A stretch of 64,000 nt of DNA, from positions 1,246,001-1,310,000 of the forward strand of contig NZ_AP025944.1 of NCBI RefSeq assembly GCF_024349685.1, given 5' to 3'. This DNA is from Pseudomonas sp. LRP2-20 (lineage in GTDB: Bacteria; Pseudomonadota; Gammaproteobacteria; Pseudomonadales; Pseudomonadaceae). Shown here one piece after another: positions 16,690-25,991 of this stretch (positions within the stretch are counted from its first letter, which is position 1; every line of letters begins with the position of its first letter). The position numbers and the translations under genes were made by a program. The notes below the pieces were generated by a model that saw nothing but the letters and a program-made list of their open reading frames with translations, had not been told where the DNA came from and searched no databases.

Positions 16690-17790
16690 ATGTTGCGCCA
16701 TGCCTTGTCACTCGCCCTGCCCGCCGCTGCCGCCCTGTTGCTGGCAGCCTGCGGCCAGGAAGCCGCCGCGCCTGCCGCACCGCGCCCGGCCCTGGTGGTC
16801 CAGCCGCAGCCGGCCGAAGCCGCTGCCGACAGTTACCCTGGCGAAGTGCGCGCGCGCTTCGAGCCGGAGCTGGCCTTCCGCATCGGCGGCAAGGTCAGCA
16901 AGCGCCTGGTCGAGGAGGGGCAGCGAGTCAAGGCCGAACAGCCGCTGGCCGAACTCGACCCGCAGGACGTGCGCCTGCAGCTGGAGGCCAACCGCGCGCA
17001 GCTGGCAGCAGCCGAGGCCAACCTGTCGCTGGTGCGCACCGAGCGCGACCGCTACCAGAAGCTGCTGGATCGGCAGATGGTCAGCCACTCCCAGTACGAC
17101 AACGCGGAAAACCTCTACCGCGCGGGCCTGGCCCGCCTGAAGCAGGCCAAGGCCGAATTCGACGTGGCCGGCAACCAGGCCGATTACGCGGTGTTGCGTG
17201 CGCCGCAGGCGGGCGTCATTGCCAAGCGTCAGGTGGAGGTCGGCCAGGTGGTCGCGGCCGGGCAGACCGTGTTCACACTCGCCGCCGACGGTGAGCGTGA
17301 AGTGGCCATCGGCCTGCCGGAACAACAGTTCGCCCGCTTTGCCGTGGGCCAGGATGTCAGCATCGAGTTGTGGTCGCACCCTAACCAGCGCTTCCAGGGG
17401 CGTATTCGTGAGCTGTCACCTGCAGCTGACCCGCGCTCACGCACCTTCGCTGCACGGATTGCCTTCACCTCGGCCAAGGTGCCAGCCGAGCTCGGTCAGA
17501 GTGCGCGCGTATTCATCGCCCATGGCGGGGTGATTCCACTGGCGGTGCCGTTGTCGGCTGTCACCGCCGAAAACGGTCAGGCCTATGTCTGGCGCGTCAA
17601 CAAGGACAGCCGCCTGGAGCGCGCGGTGGTGCGCCTTGGCCCGTATGGCAGTGAAACCGTGCCGGTGCTCGAAGGCCTTGCGCCAGGCGACTGGGTGGTC
17701 GCCGCGGGTGGCCATGTGCTGCGCGAGGGGCAGGAGGTGCGGCCGGTGGATCGCACCAACCGTGTGGTGAACCTGACGGTCAAGGAGTAA
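16690..17790 (+). CDS. RND efflux periplasmic adaptor (membrane fusion) lipoprotein, MexJ-like
   Basis: 366 residues. The signal peptide ends in the lipobox LLAAC (Cys21), so it is an inner-membrane-anchored periplasmic lipoprotein. The order is the standard HlyD/AcrA one: a beta-strand segment, a lipoyl half ending PLAELDPQD, an alpha-helical hairpin at about 95-165, the second lipoyl half VLRAPQAGVIAKRQVEVGQVV, and a beta-barrel and proximal domain. The ATG at 16690 has AAAGGA upstream. It is followed after 6 bases by the pump gene. It links the pump to an outer-membrane channel, which is not encoded here. Confidence 0.9.
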   Translation: MLRHALSLALPAAAALLLAACGQEAAAPAAPRPALVVQPQPAEAAADSYPGEVRARFEPELAFRIGGKVSKRLVEEGQRVKAEQPLAELDPQDVRLQLEANRAQLAAAEANLSLVRTERDRYQKLLDRQMVSHSQYDNAENLYRAGLARLKQAKAEFDVAGNQADYAVLRAPQAGVIAKRQVEVGQVVAAGQTVFTLAADGEREVAIGLPEQQFARFAVGQDVSIELWSHPNQRFQGRIRELSPAADPRSRTFAARIAFTSAKVPAELGQSARVFIAHGGVIPLAVPLSAVTAENGQAYVWRVNKDSRLERAVVRLGPYGSETVPVLEGLAPGDWVVAAGGHVLREGQEVRPVDRTNRVVNLTVKE

Positions 17791-17796
17791 GTCCCG

Positions 17797-20700
17797 ATGG
17801 GTTTCAACCTTTCCGCCTGGGCGCTGCGCAATCGCCAGATCGTCCTGTTCCTGATGATTCTGCTGGCTGCCATTGGCGCGATGTCCTACACCAAGCTGGG
17901 GCAGAGCGAAGATCCGCCGTTCACCTTCAAGGCCATGGTCATCCGCACCCTGTGGCCGGGTGCCACGGCTGAGGAAGTCTCGCGCCAGGTCACCGAGCGC
18001 ATCGAGAAGAAGCTGATGGAGACCGGCGAGTACGAGAGGATCGTCTCGTTCTCGCGCCCGGGTGAATCGCAGGTGACCTTCATGGCCCGCGATTCGCTGC
18101 ATTCCAAGGACATCCCCGAGCTGTGGTACCAGATCCGCAAGAAGGTCGCGGACATCCGCCACACCTTGCCGCCGGAGATCCAGGGGCCGTTCTTCAACGA
18201 CGAATTCGGTACCACCTTCGGCAATATCTATGCGCTGACCGGCGCCGGCTTCGATTACGCGGTGCTCAAGGACTACGCCGACCGTATCCAGATCCAGCTG
18301 CAGCGGGTCAAGGACGTGGGCAAGGTCGAACTGATCGGCCTGCAGGACGAGAAGATCTGGATCGAGCTGTCCAACCTCAAGCTGGCCACCCTCGGAGTAC
18401 CACTGGAGGCGGTGCAGCAGGCGCTGCGCGAGCAGAACGCGGTCAGCACCGCCGGCTTCTTCGAAACCCCCAGCGAGCGCCTGCAATTGCGGGTGAGCGG
18501 GCGCTTCGACAGCGTCGACCAGATCCGCCAGTTCCCCATCCGTGTGGGCGATCGCACGTTCCGCATCGGTGATGTGGCCGACGTGCACCGTGGCTTCAAC
18601 GACCCGCCCGCGCCACGCATGCGCTTCATGGGCGAGGACGCCATCGGCCTGGCGGTGTCGATGAAGGATGGCGGTGACATTCTGGTGCTGGGCAAGGCGT
18701 TGGAGGGCGAGTTCGAGCGCCTGGCGCGCAACCTGCCGGCCGGCATGGAGCTGCGCAAGGTGTCGGACCAGCCAGCTGCGGTCAAGGCCGGTGTCGGCGA
18801 ATTCGTCCAGGTGCTGGTCGAGGCGCTGGTGATCGTGCTGCTGGTGAGTTTCTTCTCCCTCGGCCTGCGCACCGGCCTGGTGGTGGCCCTGGCCATCCCC
18901 CTGGTACTGGCCATGACGTTCGCCGCCATGCACTACTTCGGCATCGGCCTGCACAAGATCTCGCTGGGCGCGCTGGTGCTGGCGCTTGGCCTGCTGGTGG
19001 ATGACGCGATCATTGCCGTGGAGATGATGGCGATCAAGATGGAGCAGGGCTTCGACCGCCTCAAGGCGGCCAGCTACGCCTGGACCAGCACCGCTTTCCC
19101 GATGCTCACCGGTACGCTGATCACGGCGGCGGGCTTCCTGCCGATTGCCACGGCGGCATCCAGCACCGGCGAGTACACCCGTTCGATCTTCCAGGTGGTG
19201 ACCATCGCCTTGCTGACCTCGTGGGTCGCGGCGGTGGTGTTCGTGCCTTACCTCGGTGAACGGCTGCTGCCGGACCTTGCCAGGCTGCATGCTGCCCGCC
19301 ATGGCAAGGACGGGCAGGCGCCAGACCCTTACGGCACGCCGTTCTACCAGCGCGTACGGCGAGTGGTGGGGTGGTGCGTGCGGCGGCGCAAGACGGTGAT
19401 CCTGCTGACCATTGCCGCCTTTGTCGGCAGCATCCTGCTGTTCCGTTTCGTGCCCCAGCAGTTCTTCCCGGCCTCGGGGCGCCCGGAGCTGATGGTCGAC
19501 CTGAAGCTTGCCGAAGGCGCCTCGCTGGCCAACACCGCCGAGCGGGTCAAGCAACTGGAAGCGTTGCTCAAGCAGCAGGACGGCATCGACAACTACGTAG
19601 CCTATGTGGGCACCGGTTCGCCACGCTTCTACCTGCCGCTGGACCAGCAACTGCCGGCCGCCAGTTTTGCCCAGTTCGTGGTGCTGGCCAAGTCGATGGA
19701 AGACCGCGAGCGCCTGCGCAGCTGGCTGATCGACACCGTCGACCAGCAGTTCCCCGACCTGCGCGCCCGCGTCACGCGCCTGGAAAACGGCCCGCCCGTG
19801 GGCTACCCGGTGCAGTTCCGGGTTACCGGCGAGCATATCGAGAAGGCCCGTGCCCTGGCCCGCGAAGTGGCGGACAAGGTGCGTGAGAACCCGCACGTGG
19901 TCAACGTGCACCTGGACTGGGAAGAACCAAGCAAGGCGGTATTCCTCGAGATCGATCAGGACCGCGCCCGCGCCTTGGGCGTGAGCACCGCGCAGCTGTC
20001 GAGTTTCCTGCAGAGCTCGCTGACCGGCAGCACGGTCAGCCAGTACCGCGAGGACAACGAACTGATCGAAATCCTCCTGCGTGGTACCCAGCAGGAGCGT
20101 GGCGAACTGGGCAACCTCGGCAGCCTCGCACTGCCCACCAACAACGGCCAGAGTGTGGCGCTGTCGCAGGTCGCAACCCTGGAATATGGCTTCGAGGAAG
20201 GCATCATCTGGCACCGCAACCGCCTGCCGACGGTAACCGTGCGTGCCGACATCTATGACAAGGAGCAGCCGGCGACGCTGGTGCAGCAGATCTTGCCGAC
20301 GCTGCAGGAAATCAAGGCCAAGCTGCCGGATGGTTACCTGCTGGAAGTGGGCGGTACGGTGGAAGACTCCGAGCGTGGGCAGAAATCGGTGAACGCTGGC
20401 ATGCCGCTGTTCATCGTGGTGGTGCTGAGCCTGCTGATGATCCAGCTACGCAGTTTTTCGCGCACGGTGATGGTGTTCCTCACCGCGCCGTTGGGGCTGA
20501 TTGGCGTGACCCTGTTCCTGCTGGTGTTCCGCCAGCCGTTCGGCTTCGTTGCCATGCTCGGCACCATTGCCCTGGCGGGGATGATCATGCGCAACTCGGT
20601 GATCCTGGTGGACCAGATCGAGCAGGATATCGCCTCGGGGCTGGACCGCTGGCAGGCGATCATCGAGGCCACGGTGCGGCGTTTCCGGCCGATCGTGCTG

Positions 20701-20862
20701 ACCGCATTGGCGGCGGTGCTGGCGATGATTCCGTTGTCCCGGAGTGTGTTCTACGGGCCGATGGCGGTGGCGATCATGGGCGGGCTGATCGTGGCCACGG
20801 CGTTGACCCTGTTGTTCCTGCCGGCCTTGTATGCGGCATGGTTCAGGGTCAAGAAAGGCTGA
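17797..20862 (+). CDS. RND efflux pump inner-membrane subunit, MexK-like
   Basis: 1021 residues of the HAE-type RND family. Begins MGFNLSAWALRNRQIV with a first membrane helix, then a large periplasmic loop, helices 2-6, a second loop, and helices 8-12. The proton-relay helix 4 reads LALGLLVDDAIIAVEMM with the paired Asp residues. Length and sequence style resemble MexK of P. aeruginosa rather than MexB. It would act as a trimer with the adaptor encoded just upstream and a TolC-like channel. Substrates cannot be inferred; relatives export biocides and antibiotics. Confidence 0.93.
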   Translation: MGFNLSAWALRNRQIVLFLMILLAAIGAMSYTKLGQSEDPPFTFKAMVIRTLWPGATAEEVSRQVTERIEKKLMETGEYERIVSFSRPGESQVTFMARDSLHSKDIPELWYQIRKKVADIRHTLPPEIQGPFFNDEFGTTFGNIYALTGAGFDYAVLKDYADRIQIQLQRVKDVGKVELIGLQDEKIWIELSNLKLATLGVPLEAVQQALREQNAVSTAGFFETPSERLQLRVSGRFDSVDQIRQFPIRVGDRTFRIGDVADVHRGFNDPPAPRMRFMGEDAIGLAVSMKDGGDILVLGKALEGEFERLARNLPAGMELRKVSDQPAAVKAGVGEFVQVLVEALVIVLLVSFFSLGLRTGLVVALAIPLVLAMTFAAMHYFGIGLHKISLGALVLALGLLVDDAIIAVEMMAIKMEQGFDRLKAASYAWTSTAFPMLTGTLITAAGFLPIATAASSTGEYTRSIFQVVTIALLTSWVAAVVFVPYLGERLLPDLARLHAARHGKDGQAPDPYGTPFYQRVRRVVGWCVRRRKTVILLTIAAFVGSILLFRFVPQQFFPASGRPELMVDLKLAEGASLANTAERVKQLEALLKQQDGIDNYVAYVGTGSPRFYLPLDQQLPAASFAQFVVLAKSMEDRERLRSWLIDTVDQQFPDLRARVTRLENGPPVGYPVQFRVTGEHIEKARALAREVADKVRENPHVVNVHLDWEEPSKAVFLEIDQDRARALGVSTAQLSSFLQSSLTGSTVSQYREDNELIEILLRGTQQERGELGNLGSLALPTNNGQSVALSQVATLEYGFEEGIIWHRNRLPTVTVRADIYDKEQPATLVQQILPTLQEIKAKLPDGYLLEVGGTVEDSERGQKSVNAGMPLFIVVVLSLLMIQLRSFSRTVMVFLTAPLGLIGVTLFLLVFRQPFGFVAMLGTIALAGMIMRNSVILVDQIEQDIASGLDRWQAIIEATVRRFRPIVLTALAAVLAMIPLSRSVFYGPMAVAIMGGLIVATALTLLFLPALYAAWFRVKKG

Positions 20863-20890
20863 AGATCGCAGGGGAGGGCTTTGCCCTCCA

Positions 20891-20960
20891 TTCGCGGGCA
20901 AGCCCGCTCCCACAGGGCCTGAGTTGATCCCCTGCAGGAGCGGGCTTGCCCGCGAATGGC
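20891..20960. repeat. Inverted pair of REP elements
   Basis: TTCGCGGGCAAGCCCGCTCC at 20891 and its inverse copy ending at 20955, separated by about 30 bases, in the gap after the RND pump gene. Together they can fold into a large cruciform and probably terminate or stabilise the two converging transcripts. Confidence 0.9.
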
Positions 20961-20973
20961 TGCTGAATAATCT

Positions 20974-21660
20974 TCAGAGCGCGCCGAAGACTTTCTTGGC
21001 CAGGCTGGTAGCGGCCTGTGCCGGGTTCTGGCGAATGCTCTCTTCCTGCTTGGCAATCATCTCGAACAGCCCGTCCAGCGCCTTCTCGGTCACGTAGTTC
21101 TCGATGTTGGCGTCATCCTTGATCAGCCCCAGGCCTTTGGCCTGGCCGGCGAACGCGTTGTACTGCTGGGCTACGCCGACCTTGTCGGTGGCCTGTTTGA
21201 CGATCGGCAGGAACTTGGCGCGGATCTGCTCGCGGCTGCTTTTGTTCAGGTACTGGGTGGCCGAGTCCTGACCACCGCTGAGGATGCCCTTGGCATCGGT
21301 CACGGTCATCTTCTTCACGGCATCCACCAGAATCGCCTGGGCTTGTGGCACGGCGGCTTCAGCGGCCTTGTTCATGCTGGTTTCCAGGGCGTCGACCTGG
21401 TCGCCCTTGCCGAACATCTTCATTGCCTTGGCGGCTTTGCCGAGGTTGCCCGGCAGCTCGATGCGCACATCGGGGTTGTTGCTGAAGCCGCCTGGCGTGC
21501 TCAATTGCTTGACGGCAATCTGCGCGCCTTGGGTGAGGGCGTCCTTCAGGCCACCGGTGGCGTCGGACTGGCTCAGGTCGCCAAGCGACAGGGCCAGGGC
21601 ACTGGCCGACAGCAGCAGGCCGGCGCACAGGGTGGTGAAGCGCAGGGAGGCGCGAATCAT
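20974..21660 (-). CDS. DUF4197 domain protein, secreted
   Basis: 228 residues with a Sec signal peptide (FTTLCAGLLLSASALA) followed by a soluble helical domain of the DUF4197 type: SLGDLSQSDATGGLKDALTQGAQIAVKQL near the mature N-terminus and later ALDGLFEMIAKQEESIR. Function is unknown in the family; a periplasmic location is expected. The start at 21660 is fixed by the signal peptide. It is probably co-transcribed with the YbaY-like lipoprotein gene 32 bases upstream. Confidence 0.85.
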   Translation of the reverse strand: MIRASLRFTTLCAGLLLSASALALSLGDLSQSDATGGLKDALTQGAQIAVKQLSTPGGFSNNPDVRIELPGNLGKAAKAMKMFGKGDQVDALETSMNKAAEAAVPQAQAILVDAVKKMTVTDAKGILSGGQDSATQYLNKSSREQIRAKFLPIVKQATDKVGVAQQYNAFAGQAKGLGLIKDDANIENYVTEKALDGLFEMIAKQEESIRQNPAQAATSLAKKVFGAL

Positions 21661-21692
21661 GGGTATTTCCTTATCGATGAAGTGGGGATGGC

Positions 21693-22091
21693 TCAGCGTA
21701 CCGGGTCGACTTTGACCCGTACCGGCTGCTGGTCGCTGCCGTCGAGCGCGACACCGTGGTGTTCGGTGTTGATGAACAGCAGCTTGCCGTTGAGCTCGAT
21801 CCGCGCGCTCACCGCGTAACGGTGGCCGGGCTTGACCTGGGCCGGGTCGTAAGTGAGGTGGAACGGCAGCGGTACGTTGCCTTTGACCGGGCCGGCCTGG
21901 CGGGCCAGGGTCACGGCGGGGGCGTCCATCAGCGAGACATCCTGCAACTCGACGCTCAAGGTGGCGGCAGGTGGCAGGGCGATGCGCTGCAGGTAGAAGA
22001 CTTCGCCATCCAGGCTGGCCTGGCTGGTCGGGGTTTGGCTGGAACAGGCTGCAAGCAGGGATGCGCAACACAGCATAAAGAGCTTTTTCAT
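21693..22091 (-). CDS. YbaY-family lipoprotein
   Basis: 132 residues. Lipobox LLAAC (Cys16) after a short signal sequence, then a small beta domain with the YbaY pattern: GEVFYLQRIALPPAATLSVELQDVS ... HLTYDPAQVKPGHRYAVSARI. YbaY proteins are outer-membrane lipoproteins with little known function. A second, related gene without signal peptide lies just upstream, on the same strand. Confidence 0.85.
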   Translation of the reverse strand: MKKLFMLCCASLLAACSSQTPTSQASLDGEVFYLQRIALPPAATLSVELQDVSLMDAPAVTLARQAGPVKGNVPLPFHLTYDPAQVKPGHRYAVSARIELNGKLLFINTEHHGVALDGSDQQPVRVKVDPVR

Positions 22092-22164
22092 GGAGTCTCC
22101 GGTGTCCTTGGCGCTGGCTTGTGGCCAACCCCAGGGACTTTAGCGGATTTTCCGGACTGGGTCG

Positions 22165-22539
22165 TCAGTCCATGTGGTTACTGCCGTGTTTGCCGTCATC
22201 ACCGGTAGCAATCTTGTCGACGGTAACCCGTTGCGTACCGAGTGCTGTGTCCGGCTTTATCGGGTGATGACGGGTATTGATGTACAACAGTTGGCCATCT
22301 TTCTCGATGCGCACGGAAAGGGCGTAGCGGTGCCGTGGGTCGATCTGGCTGCTGTCGAAGGTCAGCTGCAGGTTGATCGGCATCAAGCCGCCGCAGTGCA
22401 GGCGTAAATCGGCAAGGCTGATGGCGGGTGCATCAGCCAGCGAAACGTCAAGCAGGCTCAGTTGAACCTGGCCGGATGGCGGAAGCGTGCTGTCGCCGGA
22501 GGAAACGATTTCAACGTCGAATGTCTTCATCTGTGTCAT
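22165..22539 (-). CDS. YbaY-domain protein without signal peptide
   Basis: 124 residues sharing the beta domain of the neighbouring lipoprotein: QVQLSLLDVSLADAPAISLADL and LTFDSSQIDPRHRYALSVRIEKDGQLLYINT. It lacks any hydrophobic leader or cysteine lipobox, so it should stay in the cytoplasm. It is most likely a duplicate that lost the export signal. It is separated from the lipoprotein gene by 73 bases. Function unknown. Confidence 0.8.
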   Translation of the reverse strand: MTQMKTFDVEIVSSGDSTLPPSGQVQLSLLDVSLADAPAISLADLRLHCGGLMPINLQLTFDSSQIDPRHRYALSVRIEKDGQLLYINTRHHPIKPDTALGTQRVTVDKIATGDDGKHGSNHMD

Positions 22540-22605
22540 GTCAGTGTTCCTTGAGAGGGGCGTTTGATCCTCGCCCCTCCCAAGGCCTGACAGCAGGCTG
22601 AAAAC

Positions 22606-25092
22606 CTACCCCGGCAGCGCATCCCCCGGCTCATCGCGGTGCAGCGCCACCTGGCGGATCGACAGGCGCAGCTCGGCGGACAGCACGCGCTTGGCCACGC
22701 CTTCGGCCAGTTCACCAAGCTTGTCGTGGTAACCCAGCTTGCCGTTGCCATCCGGGCGTAGCACAGCCTGCTCGATCAAGGTCTGAATGAAGTGGCGGAA
22801 CAAGGTCTTGTCGAAAAACTCTGGCGCATTCAGGCCATGCAGGATTGACAGGCGTTGGGCCATCATCACGCACAGGTCCTCCAGTTCTTCGGCGCTCAGG
22901 CTGTTCTGACCGCTGTTGAGCAGCAGCGAAGTGGCCATGTAGAAACGCTGCAAGGTCTGGGTGATGGTGCGGGCGAGCAAGGTCAGCAGCACGAACTGGC
23001 GAGAGCTCGGCGCCGGGCGCATGTACAGGTCGTTTTCGTGGCGCAGCAGGCCTTGTTCGACCAGCGCTGCCAGCCACTGGTCGATCACCTCGTCCAGTTG
23101 CGCAGGCGTCCAGCGCAGGAACAGTTCGGCCTGCAGGTACGGGTACAACGCATGCACGTACTGGCCGAGCAATTCGCGACTCATGCGCGAGCTGCTGAGG
23201 AAGAAACTGGCCAGCAGCGCCGGCAGGGCGAAGATGTGCATGACGTTGTTGCGGTAATAGGTCATCAACACCGCGTTGGCTTCATCCAGATACAGGATGC
23301 GGCCCAGGGCGTCCTTCTGCTCGGCCAGCAGGTCCATGCCGCGAACGTGCTCGATCAGCGCCAGGCCGTCGCCTTCGGGCAAGGTGGTGTGCTCGGAGTA
23401 AGGCACCTGGCGCAGCAACGCCAGGTACAGGTCCAGCACTCGGGTCAGGGCGCGCTCGTCCAACGCCAGGCGGCTGGTGGAGAGCAAGGCCAGCGCCACC
23501 AGGTTGACTGGGTTGACCGCCGCAGCTTCGTTGAGGTGACGGGCCACGGTTTCGCCCAGGCGGGTGGTGGCTTCGTTCAGCCAGGCCGGGCGGTACTGTG
23601 GGCCCAGTTCCTGCTCGCGCCAGCCAGGCTGCTGTTCGTCGAGGAAGCTGGCCAGGCGGATCGGCTCGCCGAAGTTGACGTAGACCTGGCCGAAGCGCTG
23701 CTTGAGTGCGCCGAAGACCTTGAAGATGTCGAAGATCGACTCCTTCTTCTTGCTCGCGCCACGCAGTTCGCCAAGATAGGTACGGCCTTCGAGCACCCGC
23801 TCGTAGCCGATGTACACCGGCACGAACACGATCGGCGTGCGCGACGAGCGCAGGAAGCTGCGCAGGGTGATCGCCAGCATCCCGGTACGCGGCTGCAGCA
23901 TGCGCCCAGTGCGCGAACGGCCACCTTCGACGAAGTACTCGACCGGGAATCCCTTGGTGAACAAGGTGTGCAGGTATTCATTGAATACGGCGGTGTACAG
24001 CGGGTTGCCCTTGAACGTGCGGCGCATGAAGAAGGCACCGCCACGGCGCAGCAGGCCGCCGATCACTGGCATGTTGAGGTTGATGCCCGCGGCAATGTGC
24101 GGCGGCGTCAGGCCGTTGCGGAACAGCAGGTAGGACAGCAGCAGGTAGTCGATGTGGCTGCGGTGGCAGGGCACGTAGATCACTTCGTGGCCCGGGGCGA
24201 TGCCCTGCACCTGCTCGATGTGGTTGACCTTGATACCGTCGTAGATCTTGTTCCAGAACCAGCTCAGCACCACTTCGAGGAAGCGGATCGCGGTGTAGGT
24301 GTAGTCCGAGGCGATTTCGTTGCCATAGCGCAGCGCCAGGGCTTCGGCCTTGGCCACGGGCATGTTCTCGCGCTGGGCTTCTTCGGCGATGGCCTGGCGA
24401 ACAAGCGGGGCATGCACCAGGCCCTTGACCAGGTTGCGCCGGTGCGAGAGGTCCGGGCCGATCACAGCGGTCTTCAGGTTGCGAAAGTGCACGCGCATCA
24501 GGCGCTGGGCCATGCGCACGGTGCGCTCGTGGCCCTTGTTGTGCTGCACCAGTTCGCGCAGGTGGATCGGTGCGGAGAACTGCACGCGGGTCTTGCGCCC
24601 CAGGATCAGCACGGTCAGCAGCCGGCGCAGGCGCCCGGTCACGGCCCAGCTGTCGGCGAACAGCAGCTTCCACGGGCTGTTTTCACTGGCCGGGGTCTGC
24701 CCCCAGAACACGCTGACCGGAATGATCTGCGCGTCCTCCTCGGCGTGCTGGCTGATGGCGGCGACCAGGCGTTCCAGGGTCGGTGGCGCGCCGCGCTTGT
24801 CGTGGCGGCCGAGCCAGTCCGGGTCCGGCGTCAGGTAGAAGAACGCGGCAGGTTCATGCAGCGGGCCGACCGCTACCGGCAGTACCGGGCGCGGAAGCCC
24901 CGCTTTGGTGCACTCACGGTCGACCACCGCCAGGTCGGTGAGCGATGGCGAGGGCAGGGCGTAGAACACCGGGCGGCTGCGGTCGAGATTGAGCGTCAGG
25001 GACGACTGGTTGATGGTCTCGGAGCGCACCCACAGGTACATCAGGCGACGCAGGGCGCCGAAAATCAGGCGGCGCAGGGGGGAACGGGTCAT
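22606..25092 (-). CDS. plsB: Glycerol-3-phosphate 1-O-acyltransferase
   Basis: 828 residues, the length of E. coli PlsB. It transfers an acyl chain from acyl-CoA/ACP to position 1 of glycerol-3-phosphate, the first step of phospholipid synthesis at the inner membrane. The acyltransferase blocks are present: [12 protein letters not shown] (the HX4D catalytic block, about residue 305), [20 protein letters not shown] and the later [10 protein letters not shown]. The ATG at 25092 fits family starts; the longer frame to 25167 has no support. Confidence 0.97.
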   Translation of the reverse strand: MTRSPLRRLIFGALRRLMYLWVRSETINQSSLTLNLDRSRPVFYALPSPSLTDLAVVDRECTKAGLPRPVLPVAVGPLHEPAAFFYLTPDPDWLGRHDKRGAPPTLERLVAAISQHAEEDAQIIPVSVFWGQTPASENSPWKLLFADSWAVTGRLRRLLTVLILGRKTRVQFSAPIHLRELVQHNKGHERTVRMAQRLMRVHFRNLKTAVIGPDLSHRRNLVKGLVHAPLVRQAIAEEAQRENMPVAKAEALALRYGNEIASDYTYTAIRFLEVVLSWFWNKIYDGIKVNHIEQVQGIAPGHEVIYVPCHRSHIDYLLLSYLLFRNGLTPPHIAAGINLNMPVIGGLLRRGGAFFMRRTFKGNPLYTAVFNEYLHTLFTKGFPVEYFVEGGRSRTGRMLQPRTGMLAITLRSFLRSSRTPIVFVPVYIGYERVLEGRTYLGELRGASKKKESIFDIFKVFGALKQRFGQVYVNFGEPIRLASFLDEQQPGWREQELGPQYRPAWLNEATTRLGETVARHLNEAAAVNPVNLVALALLSTSRLALDERALTRVLDLYLALLRQVPYSEHTTLPEGDGLALIEHVRGMDLLAEQKDALGRILYLDEANAVLMTYYRNNVMHIFALPALLASFFLSSSRMSRELLGQYVHALYPYLQAELFLRWTPAQLDEVIDQWLAALVEQGLLRHENDLYMRPAPSSRQFVLLTLLARTITQTLQRFYMATSLLLNSGQNSLSAEELEDLCVMMAQRLSILHGLNAPEFFDKTLFRHFIQTLIEQAVLRPDGNGKLGYHDKLGELAEGVAKRVLSAELRLSIRQVALHRDEPGDALPG

Positions 25093-25323
25093 GGGGTGAG
25101 TGCCCTGGGAGTGAATTTCTGAGAATAGACAGCCATTTAGTCTGCCGTATCGGCGTAAGTTCAGCAAAATTCGGTAAATAGCGCGACGGTCATGAATTTT
25201 TTTTGTTCTGTGTCATATACTCGGCCTGCCACTTGCAGGATATTTCGGCAAGCGGCGTCGACATAGGGAGGACACCCTGTGTCTACAAGGCGATCTTCAC
25301 AATAAAAATCCGGAGTAGTTCAG

Positions 25324-25533
25324 ATGTCGTCTCGTGAGACTGGGAATGTTAAGTGGTTCAACGATGCCAAAGGTTATGGCTTCATTCAGCGCGAAGGTGG
25401 TGCGGATGTGTTCGTCCACTATCGGGCGATCCGCGGTGAGGGGCATCGTACCCTGGTCGAAGGGCAGCGGGTGGAATACGCCTGCGTGCAGGGCCAGAAA
25501 GGCCTGCAAGCCGAGGACGTAGTCGGGCTCTGA
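25324..25533 (+). CDS. Cold-shock domain protein (CspA family)
   Basis: 69-residue single-stranded nucleic acid binding protein. Opens [16 protein letters not shown], containing RNP1 (KGYGFIQ), followed by RNP2 (DVFVHY). The ATG at 25324 has CGGAG 8 bases upstream. The 230-base gap before it (25093-25323) gives room for a long 5' leader of the sort used for cold induction, and contains an AT-rich stretch near 25195-25220. A hairpin follows the gene. RNP2 ends HYRAIRGEG rather than the more common HFSAI, so it is a divergent member, perhaps CspD-like. Confidence 0.92.
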   Translation: MSSRETGNVKWFNDAKGYGFIQREGGADVFVHYRAIRGEGHRTLVEGQRVEYACVQGQKGLQAEDVVGL

Positions 25534-25548
25534 GCCTCATGTGGTAAG

Positions 25549-25588
25549 CCTCAAGCTGCAAGTTGACCGTGTAACTTGCAGCCTGAAG
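25549..25588. terminator. Hairpin between convergent genes
   Basis: Perfect 10-base arms GCTGCAAGTT (25555-25564) and AACTTGCAGC (25573-25582), extended by CTTCA-like flanks. It lies between the cold-shock gene and the convergent small gene. There is no T-run, so it could be either a terminator or a repeat of the 'AAGCTGCAAG' kind common in pseudomonads. Confidence 0.6.
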
Positions 25589-25597
25589 CAACCGGTT

Positions 25598-25975
25598 TCA
25601 GCTGGTGCGCCAGGTGATTTCCTCTTCACCGTCGGCGCTGATGCGGATCCAGCGATCAGCATCTTCTTCACCGTCTTCCTCGACCCAACCACCCGGTGCA
25701 CACCGCACTTCGACGTTCAGTGCGGCGAACGCAGCACGGGCGCAGGCGACGTCATCGGCCCATGGGGTCTGGTCGCTTTCCAGGTACAAGCTGTTCCATT
25801 TCCCTACAGCTTTGGGTAACCAGGTGACTGGAATGTTACCGGCCTGGCATTTGAAGGTCTGGCCTTTCTGCTTCCATTCGCTGCACGGGCCGATCGCCTG
25901 GCTGAGCCACTCGGCAATCTGCTTGTGGTCGACGTCGGCGTCCTTCAGGTAGATCTCGATATCAGGTTGGCGCAT
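25598..25975 (-). CDS. Conserved small protein of unknown function
   Basis: 125 residues starting MRQPDIEIYLKDADVDHKQIAEWL. No signal peptide or membrane segment. The N-terminal half looks like a small alpha/beta unit, and the C-terminal part is strongly acidic (VEEDGEEDADRWIRIS). It lies 16 bases downstream of rlmA on the same strand, so it is probably read from the dapE-rlmA operon. I do not recognise a characterised family. Confidence 0.75.
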   Translation of the reverse strand: MRQPDIEIYLKDADVDHKQIAEWLSQAIGPCSEWKQKGQTFKCQAGNIPVTWLPKAVGKWNSLYLESDQTPWADDVACARAAFAALNVEVRCAPGGWVEEDGEEDADRWIRISADGEEEITWRTS

Positions 25976-25991
25976 AAGGGCTCCGGTGTGC

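Noticed and set aside
17437..20214. 925-codon open frame opposite the RND pump gene
   Set aside because: Antisense shadow of a GC-rich gene: His/Gln/Arg-rich translation, no domains, no ribosome site. The same applies to the long antisense frames at 22855-25122, 44776-47397, 53227-55428 and 55998-58307.
25549..25588. Small RNA gene after the cold-shock gene
   Set aside because: The hairpin is explained as a 3'-end structure between convergent genes, and no promoter precedes it.
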